Below are positions 47,389 through 59,734 of a DNA stretch of 64,000 nt, one piece after another. Positions within the stretch are counted from its first letter, which is position 1. Each line of letters starts with the position of its first letter. Below the pieces are notes generated by a model, which did not search any database, was not told the origin of the DNA, and worked only from the letters and a program-made list of their open reading frames with translations. The position numbers and the translations under genes were made by a program. This stretch comes from Colletes latitarsis (lineage: Eukaryota > Arthropoda > Insecta > Hymenoptera > Colletidae): NCBI RefSeq assembly GCF_051014445.1, contig NC_135141.1:15624001-15688000 (forward strand). The letters are read 5' to 3'.

Positions 47389-47642
47389 TATAGAAAAATG
47401 CAAATTTTTCTAATCATCTGTTGAGTATTTGAGTCGAGAATACACCATCTGATGGGATTAGACATATTTGTATCTTTGTGTGCAACTCGTGTCTCATAAT
47501 CAGAAATTTTTTATATACATGTTCTCCAGACATATGACGATATTATACAACGAAAATTAAAACGAAAACCTGCATTAATACCTATAATATAGACTTTATA
47601 TTATTGATATAATATAGGCTTAATCGTGTCAACTTTGCAAAA
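47389..47642. other. Unique AT-rich DNA
   Basis: Nothing recognisable. Confidence 0.45.
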
Positions 47643-47729
47643 CGATATGTTCGGCCACCCCTGGGAAAAATTTCAATGGAAGATTCTAGAGGCCAAAATG
47701 AGACGAAAATCAAGGATACTAATTTGTTG
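47643..47729 (+). mobile_element. R1 solo terminal repeat fragment (copy 11)
   Basis: ATGTTCGGCCACCCCTGGG through AATTTGTTG, only the outer part of a left terminal repeat, then unrelated DNA. Confidence 0.85.
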
Positions 47730-48163
47730 TAAGAATATGTTAGGTATGAATTTTTCTAACCGACCATAGATAATATAACTTCATTTGAAGGCCATATATT
47801 GGCATGGCAAAATAAACTATTCATTAATAGAAAGCGAGAAAACGTCTCAGCTACTTATTTTCCAATCGGTGCACGGTTCCGCTTAGTAGGTTGTAAATTC
47901 TAAAATACCTTAGATATGAAAATATCCTTTTATCTACGTGTTTTAACCACTTTAAAGATGCAAATTATGAATTTTTCATCTGCCATCCATATCGAGCTTA
48001 AAGGGCAATACTTCGTAAATTGCAATTCTTTTCGAGCCAGCACTGTGTCGTTTCTGGGGGTAGCAAGAGTGAAGCACCGACCGACCGAGATGAGATTTCT
48101 CTTTGGGGGTAGTTGCCTGCGAATAAGGCACAATACTTGACTGCTTGGAAACTTTAGATATCG
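47730..48163. other. Unique DNA before the AT satellite
   Basis: Small overlapping ORFs on both strands at 47916-48191 without recognisable motifs. No gene called. Confidence 0.45.
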
Positions 48164-51100
48164 TCATTCGACGGTATCTAGTACGGTACATCCGATTTTG
48201 ACGCGATAGTGAATCTTTTTATTCAGTTTACATTCTGACCACAAATATTCAAAGTTAGTCGATTCTGATTTCACTAATTTCTACTTGGAAATAATCGAAA
48301 TATATTTAAATTTAGTCTTGCGACGATAACTTTCAGATATTCCGATATGAATGCGACTATAAAAATTACCAATATTTGTCAATAAATTAGTCAATGACTG
48401 TCATTGGCGTCTAATACGGCACATTCGATTCTGACGCGATAGTGAATATTTTTATTCAGTTTACATTCTGACCACAAATGTTCAAAGTTAGTAGATTTTG
48501 ATTTCCCTAATTTTTACTTCGAAATAATCGAAATATATTTAAATTTAATCTCGCGATGATAACTTTCAAATATTTCGATATGAATGTGATTATTAAAATT
48601 ACCAATATTTGTCAATAAATTAGTCAATGGCTGTCATTGGCAGTGTCCAGTACGGTACATTCGATTCTGACCACAAATGTACAAAGTTAGACGATTTTAA
48701 TTTCACTAATTTCTACTTACAAATAATCGAAATATATTTAAATTTAGTCTTGCGAAGAAAACTTTCAAATATTCCAATATGAATGCGATTATTAAAATTA
48801 CCAATATTTGTCAATAAATTAGTCAATGACTGTCATTGGCAGTGTCTAGAACGGTACATCCGATTCTGACGACAAATGTTCAAAGTTAGTCGATTTTGAT
48901 TTCCCCAATTTCTACTTACAAATAATCGAAATATATTTAAATTTAGTCTTGCGATGAAAACTTTCAAATATTTCAATATGAATGAGATTATTAAAATTAC
49001 CAATATTTCTCAATATATTAGTCAATGACGCGATAGTGAATCTTTTTATTCAGTTTACATTCTGACCACAAATGTTCAAAGTTAGTCGATTTTGATTTCA
49101 CTAATTTCAACTTAGAAATAATCGAAATATATTTAAATTTAATCTTGCGACGATAACTTTCAGATATTCCGATATGAATGCGATTATTAAAATTACCAAT
49201 ATTTGTCAATAAATTAGTCAATGACTGTCATTGGCGTCTAATACGGCACATTCGATTCTGACGACAAATGTTCAAAGTTAGTCGATTTTGATTTCCCCAA
49301 TTTCTACTTACAAATAATCGAAATATATTTAAATTTAGTCTTGCGATGAAAACTTTCAAATATTTCAATATGAATGCGATTATTAAAATTACCAATATTT
49401 CTCAATATATTAGTCAATGACGCGATAGTGAATCTTTTTATTCAGTTTACATTCTGACCACAAATGTTCAAAGTTAGTCGATTCTGATTTCACTAATTTC
49501 TACTTAGAAATAATCGAAATATATTTAAATTTAGTCTTGCGATGAAAACTTTCAAATATTCCAATATGAATGCGATTATTAAAATTACCAATATTTCTCA
49601 ATATATTAGTCAATGACGCGATAGTGAATTTTTTTATTCAGTTTACATTCTGACCACAAATGTTCAAAGTTAGTCGATTTTGATTTCCCTAATTTCTACT
49701 TACAAATAATCGAAATATATTTAAATTTAGTCTTGCAATGAAAACTTTCAAATATTCCAATATGAATGCGATTATTAAAATTAACCAATATTTCTCAATA
49801 TATTAGTCAATGACGCGATAGTGAATCTTTTTATTCAGTTTACATTCTGACCACAAATGTTCAAAGTTAGTCGATTTTGATTTCACTAATTTCTACTTAG
49901 AAATAATCGAAATATATTTAAATTTAATCTCGCGATGATAACTTTCAAATATCCCGATATGAATGCGATTATTAAAATTACCAATATTTCTCAATAAATT
50001 AATCAATGACTGTCATTGGCGTCTAATACGGTACATCCGATTCTGACACGATTCTGAATATTTTTATTCAGTTTACAGTCTGACCACAAATATTCAAAAT
50101 TAGTCGATTTTGATTTCCCTAATTTCTACTTAGAAATAATCGAAATATATTTAAATTTAGTCTTGCGATGATAACTTTCAAATATTTCGATATGAATATT
50201 TATTAAAATTACCAATATTTGTCAATAAATTAGTCAATGACTGTCATTGGCAGTGTCTAGTACGGTACATTCGATTCTGACGCGATTGTCAATCTTTTTA
50301 TTCAGTTTACATTCTGACCACAAATATTCAAAGTTAGTCGATTTTGATTTCACTAATTTCTACTTGGAAATAATCGAAATATATTTAAATTTAGTTTTGC
50401 GATGATAACTTTCAGATATTCCGATATGAATGCGATTATTAAAATTACTAATATTTGTCAATATATTAGTCAATGACTGTCATTGGCAGTATCCAGTACG
50501 GTACATTCGATTCTGACGCGATAGTGAATATTTTTATTCAGTTTACAGTCTGACCACAAATATTCAAAATTAGTCGATTTTGATTTCACCAATTTCTACT
50601 TAGAAATAATCGAAATATATTTAAATTTAGTCTTGCGATGATAACTTTCAAATATTTCGATATGAATATTTATTAAAATTACCAATATTTGTCAATAAAT
50701 TAATCAATGACTGTCATTGGCGTCTAATACGGTACATTCGATTCTGACGGGATAGTGAATATTTTTATTCAGTTTACATTCTGACCACAAATGTTCAAAG
50801 TTAGTCGATTTTGATTTCACCAATTTCTACTTACAAATAATCGAAATATATTTAAATTTAATCTTGCGATGATAACTTTCAGATATTCCGATATGAATGC
50901 GATTACTAAAATTACCAATATTTGTCAATAAATTAGTCAATGACTGTCATTCGACGGTATCTAGTACGGTACATCCGATTCTGACACGATTCTGAATATT
51001 TTTATTCAGTTTACATTCTGACCACAAATATTCAAAATTAGTCGATTTTGATTTCACTAATTTCTACTTAGAAATAATCGAAATATATTTAAATTTAATC

Positions 51101-51888
51101 TTGCGACGATAACTTTCAAATATTCCGATATGAATGCGATTATTAAAATTACCAATATTTGTCAATAAATTAATCAATGACTGTCATTGGCAGTGTCTAG
51201 AACGGTACATCCGATTCTGACCACAAATGTTCAAAGTTAGTCGATTTTGATTTCACCAATTTCTACTTACAAATAATCGAAATATATTTAAATTTAATCT
51301 TGCGATGATAACTTTCAGATATTCCGATATGAATGTGATTATTAAAGATACCAATATTTGTCAATAAATTAGTCAATGACTGTCATTGGCAGTGTCTAGT
51401 ACGGTACATTCGATTCTGTCGCGATAGTGAATCTTTTTATTCAGTTTACATTCTGACCACAAATGTTCAAAATTAGTCGATTTTGATTTCACTAATTTCT
51501 ACTTACAAATAATCGAAATATATTTAAATTTAATCTTGCGATGATAACTTTCAGATATTCCGATATGAATGCGATTATTAAAATTACCAATATTTGTCAA
51601 TATATTAGTCAATGACTGTCATTGCCAGTGTCTAGTACGGTACATTCGATTGTGACCACAAATGTTCAAAGTTAGTCGATTTTGATTTCCCTAATTTCTA
51701 CTTACAAATAATCGAAATATATTTAAATTTAGTCTTGCGATGAAAACTTTCAAATATTCCAATATGAATGCGATTATTAAAATTACCAATATTTGTCAAT
51801 AAATTAGTCAATGACTGTCATTCGACGGTATCTAGTACGGTACATTCGATTCTGGCGCGATAGTGAATCTTTTTATCCAGTTTGTGGA
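48164..51888 (+). repeat. AT-rich satellite, about 17 monomers of 197 or 235 bp
   Basis: The marker ATTACCAATATTT recurs at about 48368, 48601, 48800, 48999, 49195, 49391, 49586, 49783, 49980, 50211, 50446, 50681, 50913, 51151, 51350, 51585 and 51784. Full monomers are 231-238 bp. Short ones (195-200 bp) lack one of two different blocks of about 37 bp, each lost between short direct repeats (details in findings). The conserved part includes AATCGAAATATATTTAAATT. The array begins and ends near the same sequence, TCATTCGACGGTATCTAG. Confidence 0.95.
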
Positions 51889-53148
51889 GTCACGATCACT
51901 TTGATAGTCAACGTATTTTGCTATTATAACTGTTTCGATCCCCTGCAACCCCCGTAGACCACGAGTTCCGCGCGCCACGCCATCGCAAAAATGGTCGTGA
52001 CGCGGCATCGACGAAGCGTCATCTCTCCATCACGGCAACACAATGGCGGACATAAAACGTCGGAGCCCGATGATATCGTACCGCGGCACGCTGAAAGTAG
52101 TGCAAGAAAATAATAGAAGCGAGTATGATCGCGTCGGCTCGGATAACGAGCCGGATGATTTACAGTTTATCCTTACACCTCCATTTACGAAGGGACCGTG
52201 AGGAACTCTCGCGATCGCTTTAAATTCGCTCTCGTTGATGCAACTGGTCGTCCGTCGGGGAAGGGGGAGGGAAGACGGTCTGTTTCTCATCATCCTTGGT
52301 CCCCCCTATCGGTCTCTTCTTATTTTCAGAATGTCCCGCGGTACCGGGTGCAACATTGTTTTTCTCCCTCCTCGTCCTTTCTCCCTTCCTTCTCTGTCCG
52401 TTTGTGGACAGGGTTTTGGGATTCCTTTTTCGCCGGCCGGACACCGGTGGACCTTTTACCACGGACACGTATACTTCTCGGGGGCCCCCTCGTAATGATC
52501 GCAACGCTCTGGTGCACCCGGCCTCCGCGGCTCTAGCTACCCGGGACCAAACCGTCCCGTCCATCCGGTTGTTGCCCAACCACCACACAGTGGCTCCTCG
52601 ATTGTTATGTTATAAATTATTATCGTGTTATTACCGTGGCACACAGCACCAGCGCTGGCGGTTTCGCCGAGCCGAAGATGCTGGCTCCGGACTTTTTTCC
52701 TCGATCGAATCGACTGGAAGGGCATCGTGCGTTTATGGGAGAAGTTTGTTTCTGAACGGTTGCCTGTGTTCCGATGCTCCTCCGACTAGCGATCGAGATT
52801 TTACAAAACCGTTTGCGGAAAATCATTCCAAGTTGTAGGGCTTCCTTCAAATAATCTCAACAATTTAACTTACCCGGCAGTTACGGAACTATAACAGAGG
52901 GCAAGTATTGCTATCGTCGAGGTACGACTCCACGATTTCTTGCAATTTTCGATTTTACGCAATTACCACACGCAGAAATCGGTAAGAATATGCAAGCTAA
53001 AATAAATAACAGAAGCGTAGTGTTGATCCATCAACGAATAAAAGAAAATGTAAAAATTTAGTATTAAATGTTTGAAGAACGGTACATTTTGTCGTATCTG
53101 GTGAAGCTTCAAGTATGGCTGCAGAATTATTAAGGGAAAAAAAAAATA
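51889..53148. other. Unique DNA with a strong GC-rich island
   Basis: 52030-52800 is GC-rich, with many overlapping frames on both strands (up to 180 codons). None contains a recognisable domain, and their simultaneous presence on both strands points to composition. A pyrimidine-rich stretch lies at about 52340-52400. No splice-bounded exon could be supported. Confidence 0.5.
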
Positions 53149-56043
53149 CAGGGTGTTCGACCACCCCTGGGAAAAATTTTAATGGGGGGTTCTAGAGGCC
53201 AAAATAAGACAAAAATCAAGAATACCAATTTGTTGATGGACGCTTCGTTAAAAAGTTATTAACAATTAAATTCAAAAATTTCAAATCGTTCTGGAAAAAT
53301 TATTTTCGGTTGCGGGGGTCAATTACAATCATTTTTGGTGAATACACATACCCCCGAAATCCTACTCAATTTCGAGAAAAAAATTCCTTACCGAAAATCT
53401 AATTTCTGGCCAGAAATGTCTGCCCGAATTTTCATGCGAATCTTTAAAACGTCATAACTTCAGAACGGATTGGACGATTTTAATGTTTAAAAAAGCAAAC
53501 GACGCGCATTTTAGTGTAGAATATGTAGAAATTCTAAAAATATACGAAAAGTTGTTTCTTGACTCCCTAAAATGAGGAAAACCCCATAAAAATGGTGCAA
53601 TTTTCAAGCAGCCATAACTTCTACGATGGTGAATATATTTCAATGACACTTTTTTCTGAAGTAGAGCTCATGGGTACCTACAAAAAAGTATTAGACAACT
53701 TTTCTGTAGGACGACAAATAAAATTACTAAAAATGAAAAAGGAATTTTTAAAAAAAATCGACAGGAGGTAGCTGCCTAAATTTTTCGAGGAAAAAAAATT
53801 TTTAATTAATTCTGAAAAAATTATTGTTGGTTGCGGGAGTCAATTACAATCATTTTTGGTCAACAGACATACCCCTGAAATCCTACCCACTTTCGAGAAA
53901 AAAATTCGCGTAAGTGCTGAAAGTTTTGGGTGAAAAAAAAGACATTCGAATCGTCTCGGAAAAATTATTTTTAGTTGCACGGGTCAATTGCAAGCGTTTT
54001 TGGTCATTACACATACCTCCGAAATCCTACGCATTTTTCGAGAAAAAAATTCCTTACCGAAAATATAATTTCTAGCCAGAAATGTCTGCCCGAATTTTCG
54101 TGTGAATCTTTAAAACGTCATAACTTCTGAACCGATTGGACGATTTTAATGTTTAAAAAAGCAAACGACGCGCATTTTAGTGTAGAATATGCAGAAATTC
54201 TAAAAATATACGAAAAGTTGTTTCTTGACTCCCTAAAATGAGAAAAACCCCATAAAAATGGTGCAATTTTCAAACAGCCATAACTTCTACAATTGTGAAT
54301 ATATTGCAATGACACTTTTTCTCAAGTAGAGCTCATGGGTACCTACAAAAAAGTATTAGACAACTTTTCTGTAGGACGACAAATAAAATTATCAAAAATG
54401 AAAAACTAATTTTTAAGAAAAATCGACAGGAGGTAGGTGCCTAAATTTTTCGAGGAAAAAAAAATTTTTAATTAATTCTGAAAAAATTATTGTTGGTTGC
54501 GAGAGTCAATTACAATCATTTTTGGTGAATGGACATACCCTCGAAATCCTAACCAGTTTCGAGAAAAAAATTCGAGTAGGTGTGAAATAGTTCGAAAAAT
54601 TAAAAAATTTCAAATCGTTTTAAAAAAATTATTTACGGTTGCGGGAGCCAATTAAAATCATTTTTGGTGAATAGACTTACCCCCGAAATTCTGTGCATTT
54701 TCGAGAAAAAAAATTACGTACCGGTAATCTAATGTGTGGCCAGTAATGCTACTCTGAAATTTCATGCGTATCTTTAAAATGTTATAACTTCTGAACGGAT
54801 TGAAGGATTTTAATGTTTCGAACGGCAAACAATGCGTATTTCAGTGAAAAATATGTAGGAATTGTAACAATATTGAAAAAGTTGTTCTTTGATCTCGTAA
54901 AGTTAGAAGAATCCCATAATAATGGTTCAATTTTCAAACGGTCATAACTCCTACAATAATGAATATATTTCAATGAAATTTTGGGAGGAAGTAAAGCTTA
55001 TGGATACCTGCAAAAAAGTATTAGACAAAATTTCTGTAGGGCGTCAAACAAATTTATTAAAAATGAAAAACGTATTTTTAAGAAAAATCGACAGGAGGTA
55101 GCTGCCTAAATTTTTCGAGGAAAAAAAAATTTTTAATTAATTCTGAAAAAATTATTGTTGGTTGCGGGAGTCAATTACAATCATTTTTGGTCAACAGACA
55201 TACCCCTGAAATCCTACCCACTTTCGAGATAAAAATTCGAGTAAGTGCTGAAAGTTTTGGGTGAAAAAAAAGACATTCGAATCGTCTCGGAAAAATTATT
55301 TTTAGTTGCACGGGTCAATTGCAAGCATTTTTGGTCATTACACATACCTCCGAAATCCTACGCATTTTTCGAGAAAAAAATTCCTTACCGAAAATATAAT
55401 TTCTAGCCAAAAATGTCTGCCCGAATTTTCGTGTGAATCTTTAAAACGTCATAACTTCTGAACCGATTGGACGATTTTAATGTTTAAAAAAGCAAACTAG
55501 GCGTATTTTAGTGTAGAATATGTAGAAATTCTAAAAATATACGAAAAGTTGTTTCTTGACTCCCTAAAATGAGAAAAACCCCATAAAAATGGTGCAATTT
55601 TCAAACAGCCATAACTTCTACGATGGTGAATATATTTCAATGACACTTTTTTCTGAAGTAGAGCTCATGGGTACCTACAAAAAAGTATTAGACAACTTTT
55701 CTGTAGGGCGTCAAATAAAATTATCAAAAATGAAAAACTAATTTTTAAGAAAAATCGACAGGAGGTAGGTGCCTAAATTTTTCGACGGAAAAAAAATTTC
55801 AAATCGTTTTGGACAAATTATGTTCGGTTGTGAGGGTCAATTACAATCATTTTTGGTGAATAGACATACCCCCAAAATCCTGCGCATTTTCGAGAAGAAA
55901 ATTCAATACTGGTGAAACTTGAAACGTTAATAACTTTTTAACGAAGCCTCAGTCAAGAAATTGATATTCTTGATTTTCGTCTTATTTTGGCCTCTAGAAT
56001 GGCCCATTAAAATTTTTCCCAGAAACAGTGGCCGAACACCCTG
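53149..56043 (+). mobile_element. R1 element, copy 12, both ends, four 666-bp units
   Basis: CAGGGTGTTCGACCACCCC to GGCCGAACACCCTG, TA-flanked. The marker GACAGGAGGTAG occurs near 53761, 54427, 55092 and 55758, a period of 665-666 bp, the same as in copy 4. Unit identity is high, although the second interval carries a partly different segment (54580-55020). Confidence 0.92.
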
Positions 56044-56820
56044 TATATGCAGAAGCAAACGTTGCTAACGAACGTCAAAAGTGGAGAAGATGGAAATTAA
56101 CAGAATTTGTTGGAATAATATATCGTGGCACACAGAATCCTCCTCGAATCGCCTGGGCTAGCAGATACTCGCGAGAATGAAAAAAGAATCAGCCAAGGAA
56201 AAAAAGGCCTCGCGATCGCGAAGATTTCACCTTCTCCGGGCCTGGTGAAATTTTCTTGCGCGGCGTTCGCGTGCTTCCAGGAACGTAGGAAAGAGGGTCG
56301 CGAGGTCCGAGCGTACCGACCGATTTCGAGTCGAGCACGCTCCTTTCCGCTTCCAGGATCGCAGGTCCGGGGTGGCTGCATACCGTGATCGTCGGAGCAT
56401 CGTCCACGGATTTTGTTTTTACACCGACCGAGGTCCTCCGGCCGATCTTCTTGTTTGCTCAGGGGGACTTCTCCGGTCGCGAGGAATAGCGTTCCGTTGC
56501 GGACGGGGCGAGGGCCGGGACTAAATTTACGCCGACCGAGTAGCGTAGTTGACCGACGGACTGCGGCAGGATGTCGATTATCGACGCTTTTTGCCGCGAT
56601 TCCCTCCCTTTTTCGTCCCGAGCGCCTAATTAGCTTTCGTTATTCTAGCGCGCACCGAACCGGCTTCCGCCCGCTGACAACGATTCAGAAACGATTCAAC
56701 GAGTCGCTTTCATCTTTCTTCATCTTCGGTCCCATCCACCTCCACGAAGTTGTCAAATCCTCCAAGAATCTTGGTCTTTCATAAGCTATTAACGTTCACT
56801 CGGTTCTGTTCGTTATCAGT
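56044..56820. other. Unique GC-rich DNA
   Basis: Overlapping frames at 56097-56407 (minus), 56125-56388 (plus) and 56413-56784 (plus). None matches a family known to me. No gene called. Confidence 0.5.
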
Positions 56821-56934
56821 ACGAGGGTCGTTCGATAAGTCCTTAGAAAATCCAAGACCTGGCGCTCGTAGCATTAAAAATAGTTTGTTTTTAGTAAGCA
56901 TCGTAACTTACTAGACAGCTTTCAAAGTCTCAGT
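56821..56934 (+). mobile_element. Possible mariner 5' end remnant
   Basis: GAGGGTCGTTCGATAAGTCC near 56824 resembles the 5' inverted repeat of some insect mariner elements. Only about 110 bp precede the TcC end, and no transposase follows. The family assignment is from memory and weak. Confidence 0.3.
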
Positions 56935-56936
56935 TA

Positions 56937-58061
56937 CAGTGGGAGACTAAAGTATTCGTACATTTGGAATATAGAAGTAAAAGCAACAATATTTTCTATA
57001 TTATTAATTATATTGAAACATATGTTACTGTATATCATACATAACACTTATAACAACAAGTGAGTAAAAAATAAAGGCAATAACATCATTTAGTAACTTG
57101 ATATGAATTGAAATTCACACGACGGTTAGAAATCACTGGGACAAAAGTATTCATACGTTATCATTTATGTTGATAAATACGATAGTTACGATGAAATCAG
57201 GACATTCATATCACATGTAAATATTACATGAGTAGATTTCACGTTGGTTTGGGTTACTACTAGTCGTGACGAGTAAACGTTAATATCAGATATTTGCAAT
57301 ATGGGGAGAAAAGGTAGTGAAACAACGTTAGAAGAAAGAAAACTTGTTATTCGGTTATACCAAGAGATATTAAAAATATTCTCAGAAATATTAAAAAGAA
57401 GTCGATCCACCGTACAATGTATAATAAATAAATATAAAGAAGACGGAACATTACGGAATAAAGAAAGAACTGGAAGACCCCGAAAACTAAATACTAGAGA
57501 AGAGCGTAAAATTGTTCGAATTATTAAACAAAATCCGAATACCAGTGCATCGGAAATTGCATCAAACCTTCGGCAATATGTGCACAAGGAAGTACATCCG
57601 AAAACAGTACGAAAAGTGCTGCATCGGGTAGGATACAACAGCGGAGTTGCGAGGAGGAAACCCCTTATTGGTAAAGTAAATAAAAAAAAAGAGATTAGAA
57701 TTTACAAAAGAATATATAAACGCTAGTGACGACTTCTGGAAGAATAGAATATTTTCCGACGAGTCAAAATTTAATATTTTTCAGTCGGATGGTAATAAAA
57801 AAGTGTGGCGGAGAACTAATACGGAATTGGATCCCAAAAATATAATATGCAACCGACGACGAAACACGAAGGTGGAAGTGTGATGGTGTGGGGATGTTTT
57901 GCTGCTTCTGGGGTCGGTAAATTAGCGATAATAGATAGGGCAATGGATAAACATTTATATTTAAACATTTTAAAAGAAACTTTACAAGATAGTGCAGATA
58001 AATTAGGTATTGGCAGAACATTTTACTTTCAGCAAGACTGTGACCCGAAACATACAGCATA
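56937..58061 (+). mobile_element. TcC: Tc1-type element, 3' part missing
   Basis: TA (56935-56936), then CAGTGGGAGACTAAAGTATT; an inner copy (CACTGGGACAAAAGTATTCA) lies about 197 bp further in, an IR/DR end as in TcA. The transposase begins at 57301. The element breaks off at the TA where R1 copy 13 starts, and its right half does not continue beyond that copy. Confidence 0.87.
57301..58061 (+). pseudogene. TcC transposase (Tc1 family), truncated and frameshifted
   Basis: Starts MGRKGSETTLEERKLVIRLY, followed by the helix-turn-helix and GRPRKL motif. A frameshift in an A run near 57690 leads to EFTKEYIN and IFSDESKFNIFQSDG (first catalytic Asp). A second shift near 57845 leads to KHEGGSVMVWGCF. 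The second Asp region reads FQQDCDPKHT. The sequence then enters R1, so the catalytic Glu is absent. Confidence 0.92.
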
Positions 58062-58063
58062 TA

Positions 58064-59106
58064 CAGGGTGTTCGGCCACCCCTGGGAAAAATTTTAATGG
58101 GAGATTCTAGAGGCCAAAATAAGATGAAAATCAAGAATACTAATTTGTCGATGGAGATTTCGTTAAAAAGTTATTTAAAGTTTAAAGTTCCGCCCGTAGT
58201 GAATTTTTTTCTAGAAAGTGGGTAAGATTTTGGGGGTAGGTCTATTCACCGAAAATGATTATAATTGACCCCCGCAATCGAAAATAATTTTTCCAGAACG
58301 ATTTGTAACTTTTCAATTTCGCCGAAAAATTTAGACACCTACCCCCTGTCGATTTTCCTTAAAAATTCGTTTTTGATTTTTAATAATTTCGTTTGACGTC
58401 CTACAGAAAAGTTGTTTAATACTTTTTTGTAGGTACCTATGGGCTCTATTTCAGAAAAAAGTTTCATTGAAATATATTCACTATTATAGGAGTTATGGCT
58501 ATTTGAAAATTGGACCATTTTTATGGGGTTTTTCTCATTTTAGGGGGTCAAGAAACAACTTTTCGAATATTTTTAGAATTTCTACTTATTCTACACTAAA
58601 ATACGAGGCGTTTGGCTTTTTGAACATTAAAATCGTCCAATCCGTTCAGAAGTTATGGTGTTTTAAAGATTCGCATGAAATTTTGCGGGAAGCATTTTTG
58701 GTCTGAAATTATATTTTCGGTAAGGAATTTTTTTCTCGAAAATGGTTAGGATTTCGAGGGTATGTCTATTGACCAAAAATGATTATAATTGATCCCTGTA
58801 ACTACATATAATTTTTTTAGTATGATTTGACATTTTTTAATTTGGTCTAAAAATTTCAGTACCTACTCGAATTTTTATCTCGAAAGTGGATAGCATTTCA
58901 GGGGTATGGCTATTCACGGAAAATGATTATAATTGCCCCCCGCAACCGAAAATAATTTTTCCAAAACGATTTGAAATTTTTGAATTTATTTGTTAATAAC
59001 TTTTTAACGAAGCCTCCATCAACAAGTTGGTATTCTTGATTTTCGTCTTATTTTGGCCTCTAAAATCTCCCATTAAAATTTTTCCCAGGGCTGGCCGAAC
59101 ACCCTG
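58064..59106 (-). mobile_element. R1 element, copy 13, both ends present
   Basis: CAGGGTGTTCGGCCACCCC to GGCTGGCCGAACACCCTG, TA on both sides. 1,043 bp with one core and two subunits. It lies at the break in the TcC transposase gene. Confidence 0.92.
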
Positions 59107-59730
59107 TATATTTTCGATTAATTCCTAAATTATTGATTTGAAATAGAAAATATGCACTTTTGAGACGTGTCAACATACATTCCGCGGCGACTGTATATTT
59201 CAGTATCATAAAAATTCCTAACCTCGAGGTGTAAATGGGACCGATTTGGCGTGGAACGAGCCGTAACGAAGGATTGGCGCGACAATTAACAACGAGCTCC
59301 GCAGTCCGCGACAGATTGCCGATCATCTATGACAAAACACAAAAGCGGCATGCGATAGAAGCTTAATTATGACTTCAGCTTCCGTTAACCCGGCTCACGA
59401 TGATTTAATGCACGGGCATTCCAGAGAAGTTCGCGGCGCGTTCATTGTTCGAAAAAGCGATCCTGGCCTCTTCCTGTCGTCAGGTATTTACAAAGTTCGC
59501 CGGTAACGAGGCTTCGTTAACGGTACGAGAAGCAATAATCGCTCGAGTTGCAGTCGACCCACATTCTTCGAGTTATTGGCGGGAGGATCTTCGTCTTCGC
59601 GGCTGAAGAACCGCGGATTCCGCTCTTTCGAAAGAATGCTGAGATTTTCGAGGCTCCGTGCCGATCCACGTTAAACGATCAACGATCTCGTTGCCGCGAA
59701 CCGATCGAGGCGTGTTCGATCGCTGCTCGA
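59107..59730. other. Unique DNA
   Basis: Mildly GC-rich. Short frames at 59060-59326 and 59548-59781 overlap repeat ends and show no motif. Confidence 0.5.
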
Positions 59731-59734
59731 TTAA

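Noticed and set aside
52198..52850. Several overlapping ORFs in the 52-kb GC island
   Set aside because: Open simultaneously in four or more frames, as expected from GC-rich sequence with few stops. No domain or splice-site support.
53452..53649. Recurring 63-65-codon ORF in the R1 core (minus strand here; reads KYIHxxRSYGxLKI... to VQKL)
   Set aside because: It appears in more than ten copies only because the core is repeated. The first codon is TTG, there is no conserved ATG, and composition is AT-driven. A substitution-rate test on aligned copies would decide.
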